From Candidula unifasciata (taxonomy: Eukaryota; Mollusca; Gastropoda; Stylommatophora; Geomitridae), in NCBI GenBank assembly GCA_905116865.2, contig CAJHNH020000492.1:1-64000 (forward strand): DNA of 64,000 bases, written 5' to 3'. Under the pieces are notes generated by a model. That model was not told where the DNA came from and made no database searches. It saw only the letters and a list, made by a program, of their open reading frames with translations. Shown here piece after piece: positions 53,801-64,000 of the stretch. The translations under genes and the position numbers were made by a program. Every line of letters starts with the position of its first letter. Positions within the stretch are counted from its first letter, which is position 1.

Positions 53801-55447
53801 CTCTTGTGGGTTCCAACTCATTCATATTGAGGGTTCCAGCTCATTCCTCTTGTGGGTTCCAACTCATTCATATTGAGGGTTCCAGCTCATTCATCTTGTG
53901 GGTTCCAGTTCATTCATCTTGTGGGTTCCAGCTCATTCATCTTGTGGGTTCCAGTTCATTCATCTTGTGGGTTCCAGTTCATTCCCCTTGTGGGTTCCAG
54001 ATGATTCCCATTGTGGGTTCCAGATTATTTTCCTTGTGGGGTCTAGATTATTTCCCCTGTGGGTTCCAACTCATTCCCATTGTGGATTCCAGCTCATTCC
54101 CATTGTGGATTCCAGCTCATTCCCATTGTGGATTCCAGCTCATTCGAATTGTGGATTCCAACTCATTCCCATTGTTGATTTAAGCGCATTCCCTTTCTGT
54201 GTTCCAGCTCACTCCCTTTGTGTGTTCCAGCTCACTCCCTTTGTGTGTTCCAGCTCACTCCCTTTGTGTGTTCCAACTAACTCCCTTTGTGTGTTCCAGC
54301 TCACTCCCTTTGTGTGTTCCAGCTCACTCCCTTTGTGTGTTCTTGCTCACTCCCATTGTGTGTTCTTGCTCACTTCCTTTGTGTGTTCCAGCTAGCTTCC
54401 TTTGTGTGTTCCAGCTAGCTTCCTTTGTGTGTTCCAACTAACTCCCTTTGTGTGTTCCAGCTAACTCCCTTTGTGTGTTCCAGCTCACTCCCTTTGTGTG
54501 TTCCAGCTCACTCCCTTTGTGTGTTCTTGCTCACTCCCTTTGTGTGTTCCAGCTCACTTCCTTTGTGTGTTCCAGCTCACTCCCTTTGTGTGTTCCAGCT
54601 AACTCCCTTTGTGTGTTCCAGCTCACTCCCATTGTGTGTTCTTGCTCACTTCCTTTGTGTGTTCCAGCTAGCTTCCTTTGTGTGTTCCAGCTCACTCCCT
54701 TTGCGTGTTCCAGCTCACTCCCTTTGTGTGTTCCAGCTCACTCCCTTTGTGTGTTCCAGCTCACTCCCTTTGTGTGTTCCAGCTCACTTCCTTTGTGTGT
54801 TCCAGCTCACACCCTTTGTGTGTTCCAGCTAACTCCCTTTGTGTGTTCCAGCTCACTCCCTTTGTGTGTTCCAGCTCACTTCCTTTGTGTGTTCCAGCTC
54901 ACACCCTTTGTGTGTTCCAGCTAACTCCCTTTGTGTGTTCCAGCTCACTCCCTTTGTGTGTTCCAGCTCACTCCCTTTGTGTGTTCCAGCTCACTTCCTT
55001 TGTATGTTCCAGCTCACTCCCTTTGTGTGTTCCAGCTCACTCCCTTTGTGTGTTCCAGCTCACTCCCTTTGTGTGTTCCAGCTCACTTCCCTTTGTGTGT
55101 TCTTGCTCATTCCCTTTGTGGGTTCTTGCTCATTCCCTTTGTGGGTTCTTGCTCATTCCCTTTGTGGGTTCTTGCTCATTCCCTTTGTGGGTTCTTGCTC
55201 ATTCCCTTTGTGGGTTCTTGCTCATTTTTTTGTGGGTTCTTGCTCATTCCCTTTGTGGGTTCTTGCTCATTCCCTTTGTGGGTTCTTGCTCATTCCCTTT
55301 GTGGGTTCTTGCTCATTCCCTTTGTGGGTTCTTGCTCACTCCCTTTGTGGGTTCTTGCTCACTCCCTTTGTGGGTTCTTGCTCATTCCCTTTGTGTGTTC
55401 TTGCTCACTCCCTTTGTGGGTTCTTGCTCATTCCCTTTGTGGGTTCC
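50865..55447. repeat. 4.6-kb array of 23-bp units in ordered blocks
   Basis: About 200 head-to-tail units. Consensus changes along the array: TAGCTCATTTACCTTGTGGG TTC (to about 52160), CAGCTCATTCATCTTGTGGG TTC (to about 53290), CATTCCTC and CATTCATATTGAGGG mixtures (to about 54185), CAGCTCACTCCCTTTGTGTG TTC (to about 55095), then TTGCTCATTCCCTTTGTGGG TTC. A higher-order unit recurs near 52711, 52894 and 53100. Frames such as LCVPAHSLCVFQLTPFVCSS come from 69-bp (3 x 23) periodicity without stops. Confidence 0.98.
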
Positions 55448-55449
55448 TT

Positions 55450-55535
55450 GTAGTTCTGGATTGAGGGACACATAAAAAGAATACACCCACTGCCTCTCAT
55501 GCATGTCGTAAAAGGCAACTAATTAAGGTTTTACT
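55450..55535 (+). mobile_element. SINE-E 5' fragment
   Basis: AAGAATACACCCACTGCCTC then GCATGTCGTAAAAGGCAACT matches the plus-strand head of SINE-E right after the array. Confidence 0.62.
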
Positions 55536-55539
55536 GAAT

Positions 55540-55932
55540 CCAGACGTGCTCGACCGACCAATACAGTGGGTCCAGAACCTAATGTGCCAACCGCCCCAAA
55601 AACAAAACAAAAATCGCCTGATAAAACTAGAACAGCCGAAAGACACAATGCGTTATCAGAACAGTTATTGGATTCATTACAAACGGAAATTCCCAAAGAG
55701 CTTGGCTAATGTAATGGCAGCCTGGCAGGGGAATGTCTCGGCAAGGATGTGATGGGACAGGACAGACTTTTTTGTTACTTTGTAGAAGTGTTTGTATGGC
55801 GGCTGATACATCCCGCTTTAATAGGAATGTCTTTCGGCACTATGTTTACTATGTCACGTGACGTGATGAGGGCATTTTCACCCCCCCCCCCCCCAGAAAA
55901 AAAAAATGTTGACTCGTGGATTTCAGGTCGAG
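55540..55932. other. Unassigned stretch
   Basis: No gene or family recognised; a poly-C run lies near 55881-55894. Confidence 0.45.
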
Positions 55933-55935
55933 CCA

Positions 55936-56085
55936 GTATAAAGTTACTACAAGGGTAAAGTTACTACAAGGGTAAAGTTACTACAAGGGTAAAGTTACTA
56001 CAAGGGTAAAGTTACTACAAGGGTAAAGTTACTACAAGGGTAAAGTTACTACAAGGGTAAAGTTACTACAAGGGTAAATTATCTA
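55936..56085. repeat. 17-bp minisatellite
   Basis: Nine near-identical units AAAGTTACTACAAGGGT. Confidence 0.97.
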
Positions 56086-56208
56086 CGAATTGAAGGCGGC
56101 TGGCTCCAAATCGACTACATAACCTATTCAACGAAAGACAAGTGTTACCAATATCTACGTGGTATTTTTTGTGTGTATATTATGTACTGTTAAGAAAGAA
56201 AGAGTGAA

Positions 56209-56460
<252 letters not shown>

Positions 56461-56469
56461 GGACGGTTA

Positions 56470-56690
56470 TCCGATGGCGCGTTTTTATTAGTTGACGGGA
56501 AAAACCTGTACTTGTAAAAGCTATGGAAGGCCCAGATACAAAAAAAAAAAAAAACTGTCAATGAATTGATTAAACTCATTATACTTTTTGTTGGCAATTT
56601 GAACAGTTGCATTGATTATATTACCAAGATTGTAAATGTCAAAATGATGTTTCTTTTAGTAGTTATGTGTTTCGCGCACGCACGCGTGTG
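56470..56690. other. Unassigned stretch
   Basis: AT-rich spacer with a poly-A run near 56540. Confidence 0.4.
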
Positions 56691-56694
56691 TGTG

Positions 56695-56800
56695 TGGTAT
56701 ATTATTTCAGCGTAGCTTCCTGTGGCAGGTGGTACCAGGGCATTCTCCTTAGATGACCAAACCATTTAATCTGTTGCTCTTTAATAAAATGTTACTGGTT
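56695..56800 (-). mobile_element. LINE C-terminal fragment (QQIKWFGHL type)
   Basis: Minus strand reads KEQQIKWFGHLRRMPWYHLP QEAT. Very short but diagnostic, and the same family as 23400-23775. Confidence 0.68.
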
Positions 56801-56847
56801 TTAGACCTAATCTTGTTCACATTTCTTCATTTTTAATTTCATTTGTA

Positions 56848-57045
56848 CTTTTATTGTATCTTACCCCAAACACGAGGAATCCCGGGATTCCCCTGAAAGT
56901 CCAATATTTTAGGGGTGTTATGGCTAGTGTCAGCGTCAGGGTTAATCGGTGTTTATTTCAAACATTAGCACCCCTATAATATTGGACCCTTCCGGGGATT
57001 CCGGAGTCCTCATTGTTTAGGCTCAGCTAAAATTAAAGTACCATT
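56848..57045. mobile_element. MITE-I copy 2, palindromic
   Basis: TACTTTTATTGTATCTTACC and AGCTAAAATTAAAGTACC are the ends; AAAGTCCAATATTTTAGGGG pairs with CCCCTATAATATTGGACC. Central GTTAATCGGTGTTTATTTC is shared with copy 3. Confidence 0.85.
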
Positions 57046-57127
57046 TTATCTCTTCTTAAGGTGTGGGCTGATAGTTTTTAAGTCCGTGTGCCGAGAAGCT
57101 TGGGATTCTAAACTTTTTTTTTTTTTT

Positions 57128-57300
57128 TTTCAATCACCCCAAACACAGGGAATTCCGGAGTTCCCGGAAAGGTTCAATATTATAGGGGTGTTAGGGCGAG
57201 GGTTACTGTTAGTTGGTGTTCATTTCAAAACCATAACACCCCTATAATATTGGACTTTCCGGGAAACCCCGGGAATCCCAGTATTTCGAGTGAATAAAAA
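57128..57300. mobile_element. MITE-I copy 3, palindromic
   Basis: TCACCCCAAACACAGGGAAT and CCCGGGAATCCCAGTATTTC ends; AGGTTCAATATTATAGGGGT pairs with ACCCCTATAATATTGGAC. Lies 80 bp after copy 2 in the same arrangement. Confidence 0.85.
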
Positions 57301-57396
57301 ATAAGGAACCAAGCTTGATCTTCGGATATCGCTAGATGTAGAAAACTATGGTTGTTCGTAATAGTTGCCATGTGTCGGCCATTTTTAGGACACTCA

Positions 57397-58255
57397 GATG
57401 TACTTTTAAATGAGGACACTCAGATGTACTTTGACAAGAGGACGCTCAGATGTACTTTGTCATGCGTACACTCAGATGTACTTTGTCATGAGTACACTCA
57501 GATGTACTTTGTCATGAGTACACTCAGATGTACTTTGTCATGAGTACACTCAGATGTACTTTGTCATGAGTACACTCAGATGTACTTTGTCATGAGTACA
57601 CTCAGATGTACTTTGTCATGAGTACACTCAGATGTACTTTGAAATGAGTACGCTCAGATGTACTTTGTCATGAGTACACTCAGATGTACTTTGACATGAG
57701 TACACTCAGATGTACTTTGACATGAGTACACTCAGATGTACTTTGACATGAGTACACTCAGATGTACTTTGACATGAGTACACTCAGATGTACTTTGACA
57801 TGAGGACGCTCAGATCTAATGTGACATGAGGACGGTCAGATGTACTTTGACATGAGGACGCTCAGATGTACATTGACATGAGGACGTTCAGATGTACTTT
57901 GACATGAGGATGCTCAGATGTACTTTGACATGAGGACGCTCAGATCTAATTTGACATGAGGACGGTCAGATGTACTTTGACATGAGGACGCTCAGATGTA
58001 CATTGACATGAGGACGTTCAGATGTACTTTGACATGAGGATGCTCAGATGTACTTTGACATGAGGACGCTCAGATGTACTTTGACATGAGGACGCTCAGA
58101 TGTACTTTGACATGAGGACGTTCAGATGTACTTTGTCATGAGGACGTTCAGATGTACTTTGACATGAGGACGCTCAGATGTACATTGACATGAGGACGTT
58201 CAGATGTACTTTGACATGAGGACGTTCAGATGTACTTTGTCATGAGGACGAGTCA
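57397..58255. repeat. 26-bp minisatellite in two blocks
   Basis: About 33 units of ACACTCAGATGTACTTTGTC ATGAGT. Units up to about 57790 read GAGTACACTCAG; later units read GAGGACGCTCAG or GAGGACGTTCAG. A five-unit (130-bp) higher-order repeat with AGATCTAAT begins near 57805 and again near 57935. Confidence 0.97.
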
Positions 58256-58371
58256 GCCGTATGGCGAAACTGTGGCGACAGAGCACATTAGACTGCGAGG
58301 CAATTGGTGATGATGCATCTAGAAGTCTGAGGATAACATATTGTTTCGTTTACTTCAATTTTGTTATTATT

Positions 58372-58650
58372 TTTGTTGGCGTCTGTGGCTTAGGCGCTGC
58401 GAACGCGCTCTGTAATGCCGGGGTGCCGGGTTCGATCCTAGCTGCAAACGATTTTGTCTTGCATTGGTTTCGACAGTGGTACCTAGAGCTGACCGTTCAG
58501 GGCCGATGACAAACTACAGAGCAAACAAATTAACCTAGAAAAACCACAAAAGCTAAACAATTCTGCTGTTGGTTATACAACGTTATGTAATGTTAAACAA
58601 GGCTGCGGCTGGTTTTGCAACGTTATGTAAAGGATATGCAACTAACTTGT
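58372..58650 (+). mobile_element. SINE-D copy with internal duplication
   Basis: Head GTTGGCGTCTGTGGCTTAGG, B-box GGTTCGATCC, TTTCGACAGTGGTACC body and tail GGATATGCAACTAACTTG. The CTGCTGTTGGTTATACAACG / GGCTGCGGCTGGTTTTGCAA segment is duplicated, each followed by TTATGTAA. Confidence 0.83.
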
Positions 58651-58724
58651 AACACTTGCGTGGTCTTTCTAATGTAAATATCACTCTTTCAATTTTCTTC
58701 TAAAGGGGATTAGGTCTTGTTTCT

Positions 58725-58745
58725 TCTTCTTCTTCTTCTTCTTCG
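58725..58745. repeat. Short (TTC)n
   Basis: Seven TTC triplets. Confidence 0.85.
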
Positions 58746-58751
58746 CGAAAT

Positions 58752-58835
58752 AATGTAAAGTAAAGGACCCTCTTCCATGCCTTCAGGCGTATTGGGCATA
58801 TAGGGCTAGACCTATGTTTTACAGACTAACACGTC
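58752..58835 (-). mobile_element. SINE-B 3' end
   Basis: AGTAAAGGACCCTCTTCCAT, CAGGCGTATTGGGCATATAG and GGCTAGACCTATGTTTTACA match the complement of the SINE-B 3' part. Confidence 0.72.
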
Positions 58836-58904
58836 TTTCAGTAACATCTTTATACGCACATGGAATAGTAATTACATCTTAACCCTAGCAGAAGAGCCAG
58901 TTCA

Positions 58905-59026
58905 CACACGCAGACACCCACACACACCCACACACCCACACACTAACACAAACCACTGGGAGGTATGCACTCAGTCAGCTGACAAGTATACTGAGAAAGA
59001 GGGGGGTTGGGAGTTGAGGCCTTGTT

Positions 59027-59098
<72 letters not shown>

Positions 59099-59290
59099 TA
59101 TGTATGTTTGTGTGCGTGTGTGTATGTGTGTGTGTGTGTGGGTGTGTGTGTAGGTGTGTGTGTGTGTTTGTGTGTGTGGATGTGTGTATGTGTGTGTGTA
59201 GGTGTGTGTGTGTGTAGGTGTGTGTGGGTGTGTGTGTGAAGGTGTGTGAGTGTGTGTTGGTGTGTGTGTGTGTAGATGTGTTGGGGTGTG
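58905..59290. repeat. (CA)n and (GT)n compound microsatellite
   Basis: A short ACACCCAC run at 58905-58945 and a GT array at 59027-59290 with GTAT, GTGG and GTAG interruptions. Confidence 0.95.
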
Positions 59291-59399
59291 TGTGAACTGA
59301 ATGGCAAGTAAATATAATAATAATTTTCAAATCAGTTTCTCTTAGTTCTCCTGGCTCGTACTTTGATTGGCTGATTCGTAACCATGGTTACCCATGTTT

Positions 59400-59401
<2 letters not shown>

Positions 59402-59480
<79 letters not shown>
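59402..59480. repeat. (GA)n microsatellite
   Basis: Pure GA run followed by a G-run. Confidence 0.98.
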
Positions 59481-59483
<3 letters not shown>

Positions 59484-59484
59484 A

Positions 59485-59750
59485 GGGGGGGGGGGGTGCC
59501 ATATCATTTAGAAATCAAGAATCAATACTCGTAGAGTTGTCCAGCATGGCGGATCTATATTATAGTTGGTGACGAGAGCCTTGTCCGCCCAAGGAACGTG
59601 AGTCGGTCTAGAGTCATCTGAGAGATGGCGACGTCTTTAAGAGGGTCTTTGACCCGAGGTGATTACCATAGAAGTGGTGATGGAACGTTGGGATAAAAAC
59701 TGTTTTGGTGGTTTCAGCTGTCATTTGCAGTATTTTTGTGTGTGAATAGT
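59485..59750. other. Unassigned stretch
   Basis: Includes two short ATGGCGG/ATGGCGA strings near 59545 and 59625; no feature called. Confidence 0.4.
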
Positions 59751-59754
59751 TGTA

Positions 59755-60095
59755 GTGGGTGTGGTAGAAGAGTTAGTAGTGGTGCCGGTGATTGTGGTTG
59801 TAGTAGAAGTAGTATTGATAGTGATGAAGGTGGTAGAAGTAGTGGTGATGGTGGTGTTAGTGGTGGTAGTGCGGGTGGTGGTGGTAGTAGCAGTTGTTGG
59901 TGCGGTAGTAGTGATGATGTTAGTGTTGGCGGGGGTGGTGGTGGTGGTGGTGGTAGTAGTAGTAGTAGTAGAAAAAGAAGAAGAAGAAGAAGAAGAAGAA
60001 GAAGAAGAAGAAGAAGAAGAAGAAGAAGAAGAAGAAGAAGAAGAAGAAGAAGAAGAAGAAGAAGAAGAAGAAGAAGAAGAAGAAGAAGAAGAAGC
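59755..60095. repeat. GTA/GGT triplets running into (GAA)n
   Basis: Degenerate GTAGTG/GGTGGT triplets to about 59968, then about 43 GAA triplets. Val/Gly/Ser-rich, poly-Glu and poly-Leu frames are artefacts. Confidence 0.96.
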
Positions 60096-60099
60096 ATTA

Positions 60100-60415
60100 A
60101 TAGTAGTAGCAACAACAGCAGTAGCAGCCGAAGTGGAACTACCAAAACGTTAATCGGCTCATATGCTGATGCTTCTCCATGTTCTGTCACCAAGCTAGTA
60201 GTTTCCACGAGCTGTCCTATGTTCTAGGGGTGTTATGAGATGTCTTCCTTTGCAGTCTAAACGAAGCGTGCCAAAAAGTGGCTCGGGTTTGTTCGACACA
60301 CTGTGGCCAATAAAAACTGCTCAGCCGTCTTTTCTCAACTCTGTTTTCAATGAACGACTGTTGTTTCTGGAATGTTTTGTTGTGATTAGGTCTCAGGTGC
60401 CGAAGACGCTTGGTG
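60100..60415. other. Unassigned stretch
   Basis: Plain sequence between the GAA array and SINE-A. Confidence 0.4.
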
Positions 60416-60417
60416 CA

Positions 60418-60712
60418 AGAATTAATCAAGTAACAGAAAGTATTGTGAACGGCACTCATAGAAAGAAGTAGAAAGGTAGAAGAACACACTAGACAACATA
60501 CAAATCGAAAGCTATAGTTACCGTGCCGGGAATTGAACCTGTCACCTCCAGTCGGCGTCAGCGCCTCGCCATGAATACAAGTGCACTAAGATACAATGTC
60601 AACCAGGCACCCCCAAAAAAAGGTGTCTTATCGGCAATGTCTATCGTACAGCTTGAAATCCACGACTATGGAATAAGGACAGAATTCATTTCAACCCATT
60701 GAAATCGAGTCG
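60418..60712 (-). mobile_element. SINE-A copy 3
   Basis: Minus-strand match to 32040-32346: AATTAATCAAGTAACAGAAA, GGCACTCATAGAAAGAAGTA, GCTATAGTTACCGTGCCGGG, B-box complement GGGAATTGAACC, and GACTATGGAATAAGGACAGA. Confidence 0.68.
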
Positions 60713-60774
60713 TTGATGTTTTTGTATTTTTATCTGCGCTGGTGGTGGCTGTGAAACGTTCAAAACGAGGAACA

Positions 60775-60870
60775 CTTGACTCCCCTACACTCTAGGATTG
60801 TTCCGGGAAATTACCTACGAAATCTCGCGGCTGACGAGATGGGCTGACTTTGTGTACCAAATAATTTTCT
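60775..60870. mobile_element. MITE-H half copy
   Basis: ATTACCTACGAAATCTCGCG and GCTGACGAGATGGGCTGAC resemble the right half of MITE-H at 5190-5235. Confidence 0.45.
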
Positions 60871-60984
60871 ACCGCTCATTTACTCTACCTCTCTTTCTTA
60901 TAGATAATAAACAGGATAAATCTTTCTAGTGGTGATCCTTGGGGATTCTCAAAGATAACTGATTATGGGTATCTTCTTGCAAAA

Positions 60985-61632
60985 CGCACACAATCACACT
61001 CCACCCATTCCTGGGACATGCACACACTCCACCCATTCCTGAGACATGCACACACTCCACCCATCCCTGGACATGCATACACTCTATCCATCCCTGAGAC
61101 ATGTACACACCCCACCCATCCCTGAGACATGTACACACCCCACCCATCCCTGGGACATGCACACACTCCACCCATCCCTGGAACATGCACACACTCCACC
61201 CATCCCTGGGACATGCACACACTCCACCCATACCTGGGACATGCACACACCCCACCCATACCTGGGACATGCACACACTCCACCCATCCCTGGGACATGC
61301 ACACACTCCACCCATCCCTGGGACATGTACACACTCCACCCATCCCTGGGACATGCACACACTCCACCCATACCTGGGACATGCACACACTCCACCCATA
61401 CCTGGGACATGCACACACTCCACCCATACCTGGGACATGCACACACCCAACCCATCCCTGGGACATGCACACACTCCACCCATCCCTGGGACATGCACAC
61501 ACTCCACCCATCCCTGGGACATGCACACACTCCACCCATCCCTGGGACATGCACACACCCCACCCATCCCTGGGACATGCACACACTCCACCCATCCCTG
61601 GGACATGCACACACCCCACCCATCCCTGGGTC
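60985..61632. repeat. 28-bp minisatellite
   Basis: About 23 units of ACACACTCCACCCATCCCTG GGACATGC with ATACC and CACCCC variants. The unit lacks stops in most frames, so 170-230 codon frames appear on both strands. Confidence 0.97.
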
Positions 61633-61634
61633 AT

Positions 61635-61958
61635 GAAGTCAGTTTTTTGACGTTTTCGCTAAACTGAATTGGCTCCGGAAGTCAACTGAACATTTAGTAA
61701 ATTAACTACTCCAGCACAGGACGTCACGTGAACTTTTATGAATGAGCAACGTGGGCACAGGAAGTCGAAACTTTATGAATGAACAGTATAGAATCATTAG
61801 CTGTCACGTGATGTATTCTTACACTTAATCATGTGATTTTTTTCTTATTTTGGTTCTGATCGCCTTGATGCCTGTGTTTTGGTGGGGAATTAAGGAACAC
61901 ATAAAAGAGTTGTGTGTGTGTGTGTGTGTGTGTGTGTAAGGTTTAAGGGACAGGAAGA
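61635..61958. other. Unassigned, with (GT)n at 61912-61938
   Basis: Contains three CACGTGA/GTCACGTG-type palindromes (near 61724 and 61803) and a short GT run. No gene. Confidence 0.45.
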
Positions 61959-61960
61959 TG

Positions 61961-62060
61961 TTCAGTGCTGAATTTAGGCATAAGCTAACTAAGCTCTAGC
62001 CTAGGGCCTCACTATCTATAAGGGCCTCAATACATTCCTATTGTTTTTTGTTCATAATTG
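61961..62060. mobile_element. Possible DNA transposon end
   Basis: CAGTGCTGAATTTAGGCATA then AGCTAACTAAGCTCTAGCCT AGGGCCTC resembles ends of hAT-type elements that carry GCCTAGGGCCTC. No matching right end was proved. Confidence 0.35.
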
Positions 62061-62139
62061 CAATTTTCTTTTAATAATGCTTCAATGGGGATTTATAATT
62101 TACTTTCTTCCAATTTTGCAAACCCGTTCTCACACTAAC

Positions 62140-62290
62140 GAATAGCTCACAGGAATGAATAACTCACAGGAATGAATAACTCATAGGAATGAATAACTCA
62201 CAGGAATATATAACTCACAGGAATGAATAACTCACAAGAATGAATAACTCACAGGAATGAATAACTCACAGAAATGAATAACTCACAGGA
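62140..62290. repeat. 17-bp minisatellite
   Basis: About nine units AATGAATAACTCACAGG with minor changes. Confidence 0.95.
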
Positions 62291-62394
62291 GAAATATTTT
62301 TAAGTTCTAGCAAGACACTAGACGTACACAGATTAGCATAGGGCCCGTATGCTAGTGGGAGCCCTGGACAAGTTCCGAAAGAGAACGGAATGAA

Positions 62395-62632
62395 TGTGAG
62401 TGAAAGGAGGGAGAAATGGCAAGAGATTGATGGGAGAGAATGAGGGGAGGGGGGGGGTGAGAAAGGAAAGTGACAGGGGAAAGAGGAGGGGGAGTAAGCG
62501 AGGGGATAGACAGGGAAAGAAAAATGGGGAGAGATTGAAGAGACAGCAAGAGAGACAGAAGAAGAGAGATAAGGGGAAGCGAAAGAGAAATAAGGCGAGA
62601 TAACGGGAAGATAGAGAATGAAAATATGAGGA
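62395..62632. repeat. Purine-rich low-complexity stretch
   Basis: Irregular GGGAGA/GAAAGAGA sequence; plus and minus frames here reflect composition. Confidence 0.85.
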
Positions 62633-62639
62633 AGGTTTT

Positions 62640-63055
62640 TTTTTCAAAGATTTGCATCATACTGGGAAAATCCACCGCACTGGACTAAGAATGGAACAGA
62701 ACAATTACAAAGATAGGTTCGCCCAGAATGCCACCATAAATAAACCTTATATTTGTGGTAGACGTTTGTACTGTAGATAGTATAGTTATGGCGCCGGCCT
62801 CAAGACTTTGTCTGCTATTTGGACGTACGCTTACTTGAGCGAAGTTGACGAATGTCTATTGGTAAGTCGGAAACGGCGTGCTTTAGTGTATATATACTAT
62901 TTGACCAGCAGCTATACTGAATGGATGGTGGCCTGGCGTAAAAAAAATTCTGTGTTGTTTCCACAATGAAGGCTGGCTTCAGTGAACCGACTGCAGTCTT
63001 TGGGGATGTCACGTGGCAAGCCCCAAATCTCTTCCATGGTAAGACTCTCGAACTA
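62640..63055. other. Unassigned stretch
   Basis: No gene or family recognised. Confidence 0.45.
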
Positions 63056-63059
63056 TTAT

Positions 63060-63228
63060 CTGGAAACGACCAGAAGGTTTTTAATGCGTCTGCTTGATAA
63101 ATAAGGACCGGTGTCATCAGCAGCTACAGGCTGTGGGATTCACTGAGGAGGGGATCAGAGCACTTATGGACTGAATGGTTTTATGTGCAGTGACTATAAA
63201 TTGTCGACTGACTAGCTAACTAACTGGG
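63060..63228 (+). mobile_element. RNH-LINE 3' end
   Basis: Reads RTGVISSYRLWDSLRRGSEH in one frame and AVGFTEEGIRALMD in another, followed by GAATGGTTTTATGTGCAGTG and a CTAGCTAACTAACTGGG tail. Matches 9335-9515. Confidence 0.72.
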
Positions 63229-63464
63229 AAAATATAAGTCTTGGGGATCTTGAAACTGTTAAACTCATCCGCTAGCATCTGCACCACAAAACCACACGGT
63301 TAGGGTCACGTAAATCTCCCCAAACAAAGTAGGTCACTTTTCATTCACAAATTTGTTGGGTTAGTTGACTTTCCTAAAGATTACGGGTGTCCGGCTTTGT
63401 TGTTTGCTTTCGCTTTCTTGCATTTATGTTTTCATTTCGGGAAGAAGAATGCCTGTGGCATAGG

Positions 63465-63560
63465 TTGCATCACTCTCTGGGGAGGGGGGGGGGTGTTAGG
63501 GCCAGTTTCTCCATGTTTTGGAGTGTTAAAAGTGCTGGCATGCTGAAATATACAACACGC
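63465..63560 (+). mobile_element. MITE-J fragment
   Basis: GGTTGCATCACTCTCTGGGG, GTGTTAGGGCCAGTTTCTCC and TGTTAAAAGTGCTGGCATGC match the inner and right part of MITE-J. Confidence 0.58.
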
Positions 63561-64000
63561 GATATCAACAGCATTGAGGAAACACCCCCATAACCTTGTG
63601 CCAAGGTGAGAGATTCAGGAACTACCAATCAGAAGTGAATTAGTGTGTGTATAGGCGGGGCGTGAGGGAGATTAACGTTACTTTAACCAACCGCATTTTA
63701 TAGTATCTAACCAATCGGTGTATAAATTTGGTTTCTTTTTTAAAAAGTTTTCTTTTCCCCGGCTCCTTTTTTTCGCGACATCGCTTACTTGTGTAAACAT
63801 AAATGTTTTTTAATAGTTATTCATAGTTATACAATATAATCAAATGGTTTTCCCACGTAGAGAGAATGCATTTTGACGAATACCATACAAAGTACACACA
63901 AAAGAAATAGAAGGAGGAAGCGCGTGAGGCACAACAAGAACAAGATGGAAGGATTGATTGGCACCTTTCCGTCTTTCCAGACGATAGTGTTATACTGCGC
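63561..64000. other. Unassigned stretch to window end
   Basis: No gene or repeat family recognised. Confidence 0.45.

Noticed and set aside
53898..55475. Cys/Ser/Pro-rich frames of up to 265 codons
   Set aside because: They derive from the 23-bp satellite; several overlapping frames are equally open.
60926..61667. 170-230 codon Cys/His/Pro-rich frames on both strands
   Set aside because: They derive from a stop-free 28-bp minisatellite read in several frames.

Overview
This is eukaryotic, repeat-dominated DNA with no host gene that I can support. The sequence itself suggests an invertebrate, most likely a gastropod or other mollusc. The pointers are several tRNA-derived SINE families, many decayed non-LTR retrotransposon tails (some with an RNase H domain), several MITE families, hAT elements that look like the SPIN group, and an extreme load of micro- and minisatellites. 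The organism call is inference; no species can be named. There is no rRNA gene, CRISPR array, prokaryotic operon or complete transposase. Almost every long reading frame here is a tandem repeat whose unit happens to lack stop codons.

I use private family labels. SINE-A, SINE-B, SINE-C and SINE-D carry RNA polymerase III box-like motifs. SINE-E is the most numerous family and ends in a GAA tail. MITE-F has long inverted repeats and about 9-bp target duplications. MITE-H, MITE-I and MITE-J are palindromic. MITE-K is a single foldback element with a perfect 8-bp duplication. 'SPIN-like' marks hAT elements. RNH-LINE marks retrotransposon remnants with an RNase H domain. The other LINE remnants are C-terminal pieces with motifs such as WFGHV, GRPRRRWRDN and NIKKWTGL.

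Layout: 1-2 kb is a 39/43-bp minisatellite. 2-12.7 kb is a patchwork of LINE tails, SINEs and MITEs. 13-16.3 kb holds minisatellites, a purine-rich array and a SPIN-like element with an internal tandem expansion. 16.3-21.5 kb has the least recognisable repeat, with SINE-D, SINE-B and MITE-I at its left side. 21.5-25.2 kb is LINE sequence with a minisatellite inside one copy and two transposons nested in another. 25.2-28.7 kb holds a 25-bp array and a 30-bp array that stays open in one frame. 28.7-36 kb is SINE/MITE/LINE debris. 36-48 kb is dominated by GAA and GAAA arrays of 0.3-1.5 kb mixed with RNase H LINE remnants on both strands. 48.3-50.6 kb is LINE debris. 50.9-55.4 kb is one 4.6-kb array of 23-bp units in ordered variant blocks. 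55.5-64 kb alternates tandem arrays with SINE, MITE and LINE fragments.

The elements connect in two ways. SINE-D and the RNH-LINE copies end in ACTAAC-type tails, and SINE-E and one LINE family end in GAA-type tails, which suggests SINE-LINE partnerships and offers a source for some GAA arrays. Target site duplications fix exact ends for one SINE-B, one SINE-D, one SINE-E, one or two MITE-F copies and MITE-K. I found no clear undescribed functional system. The best leads are the in-frame 30-bp repeat, the SPIN-like elements, the nested insertion and the graded 23-bp satellite.
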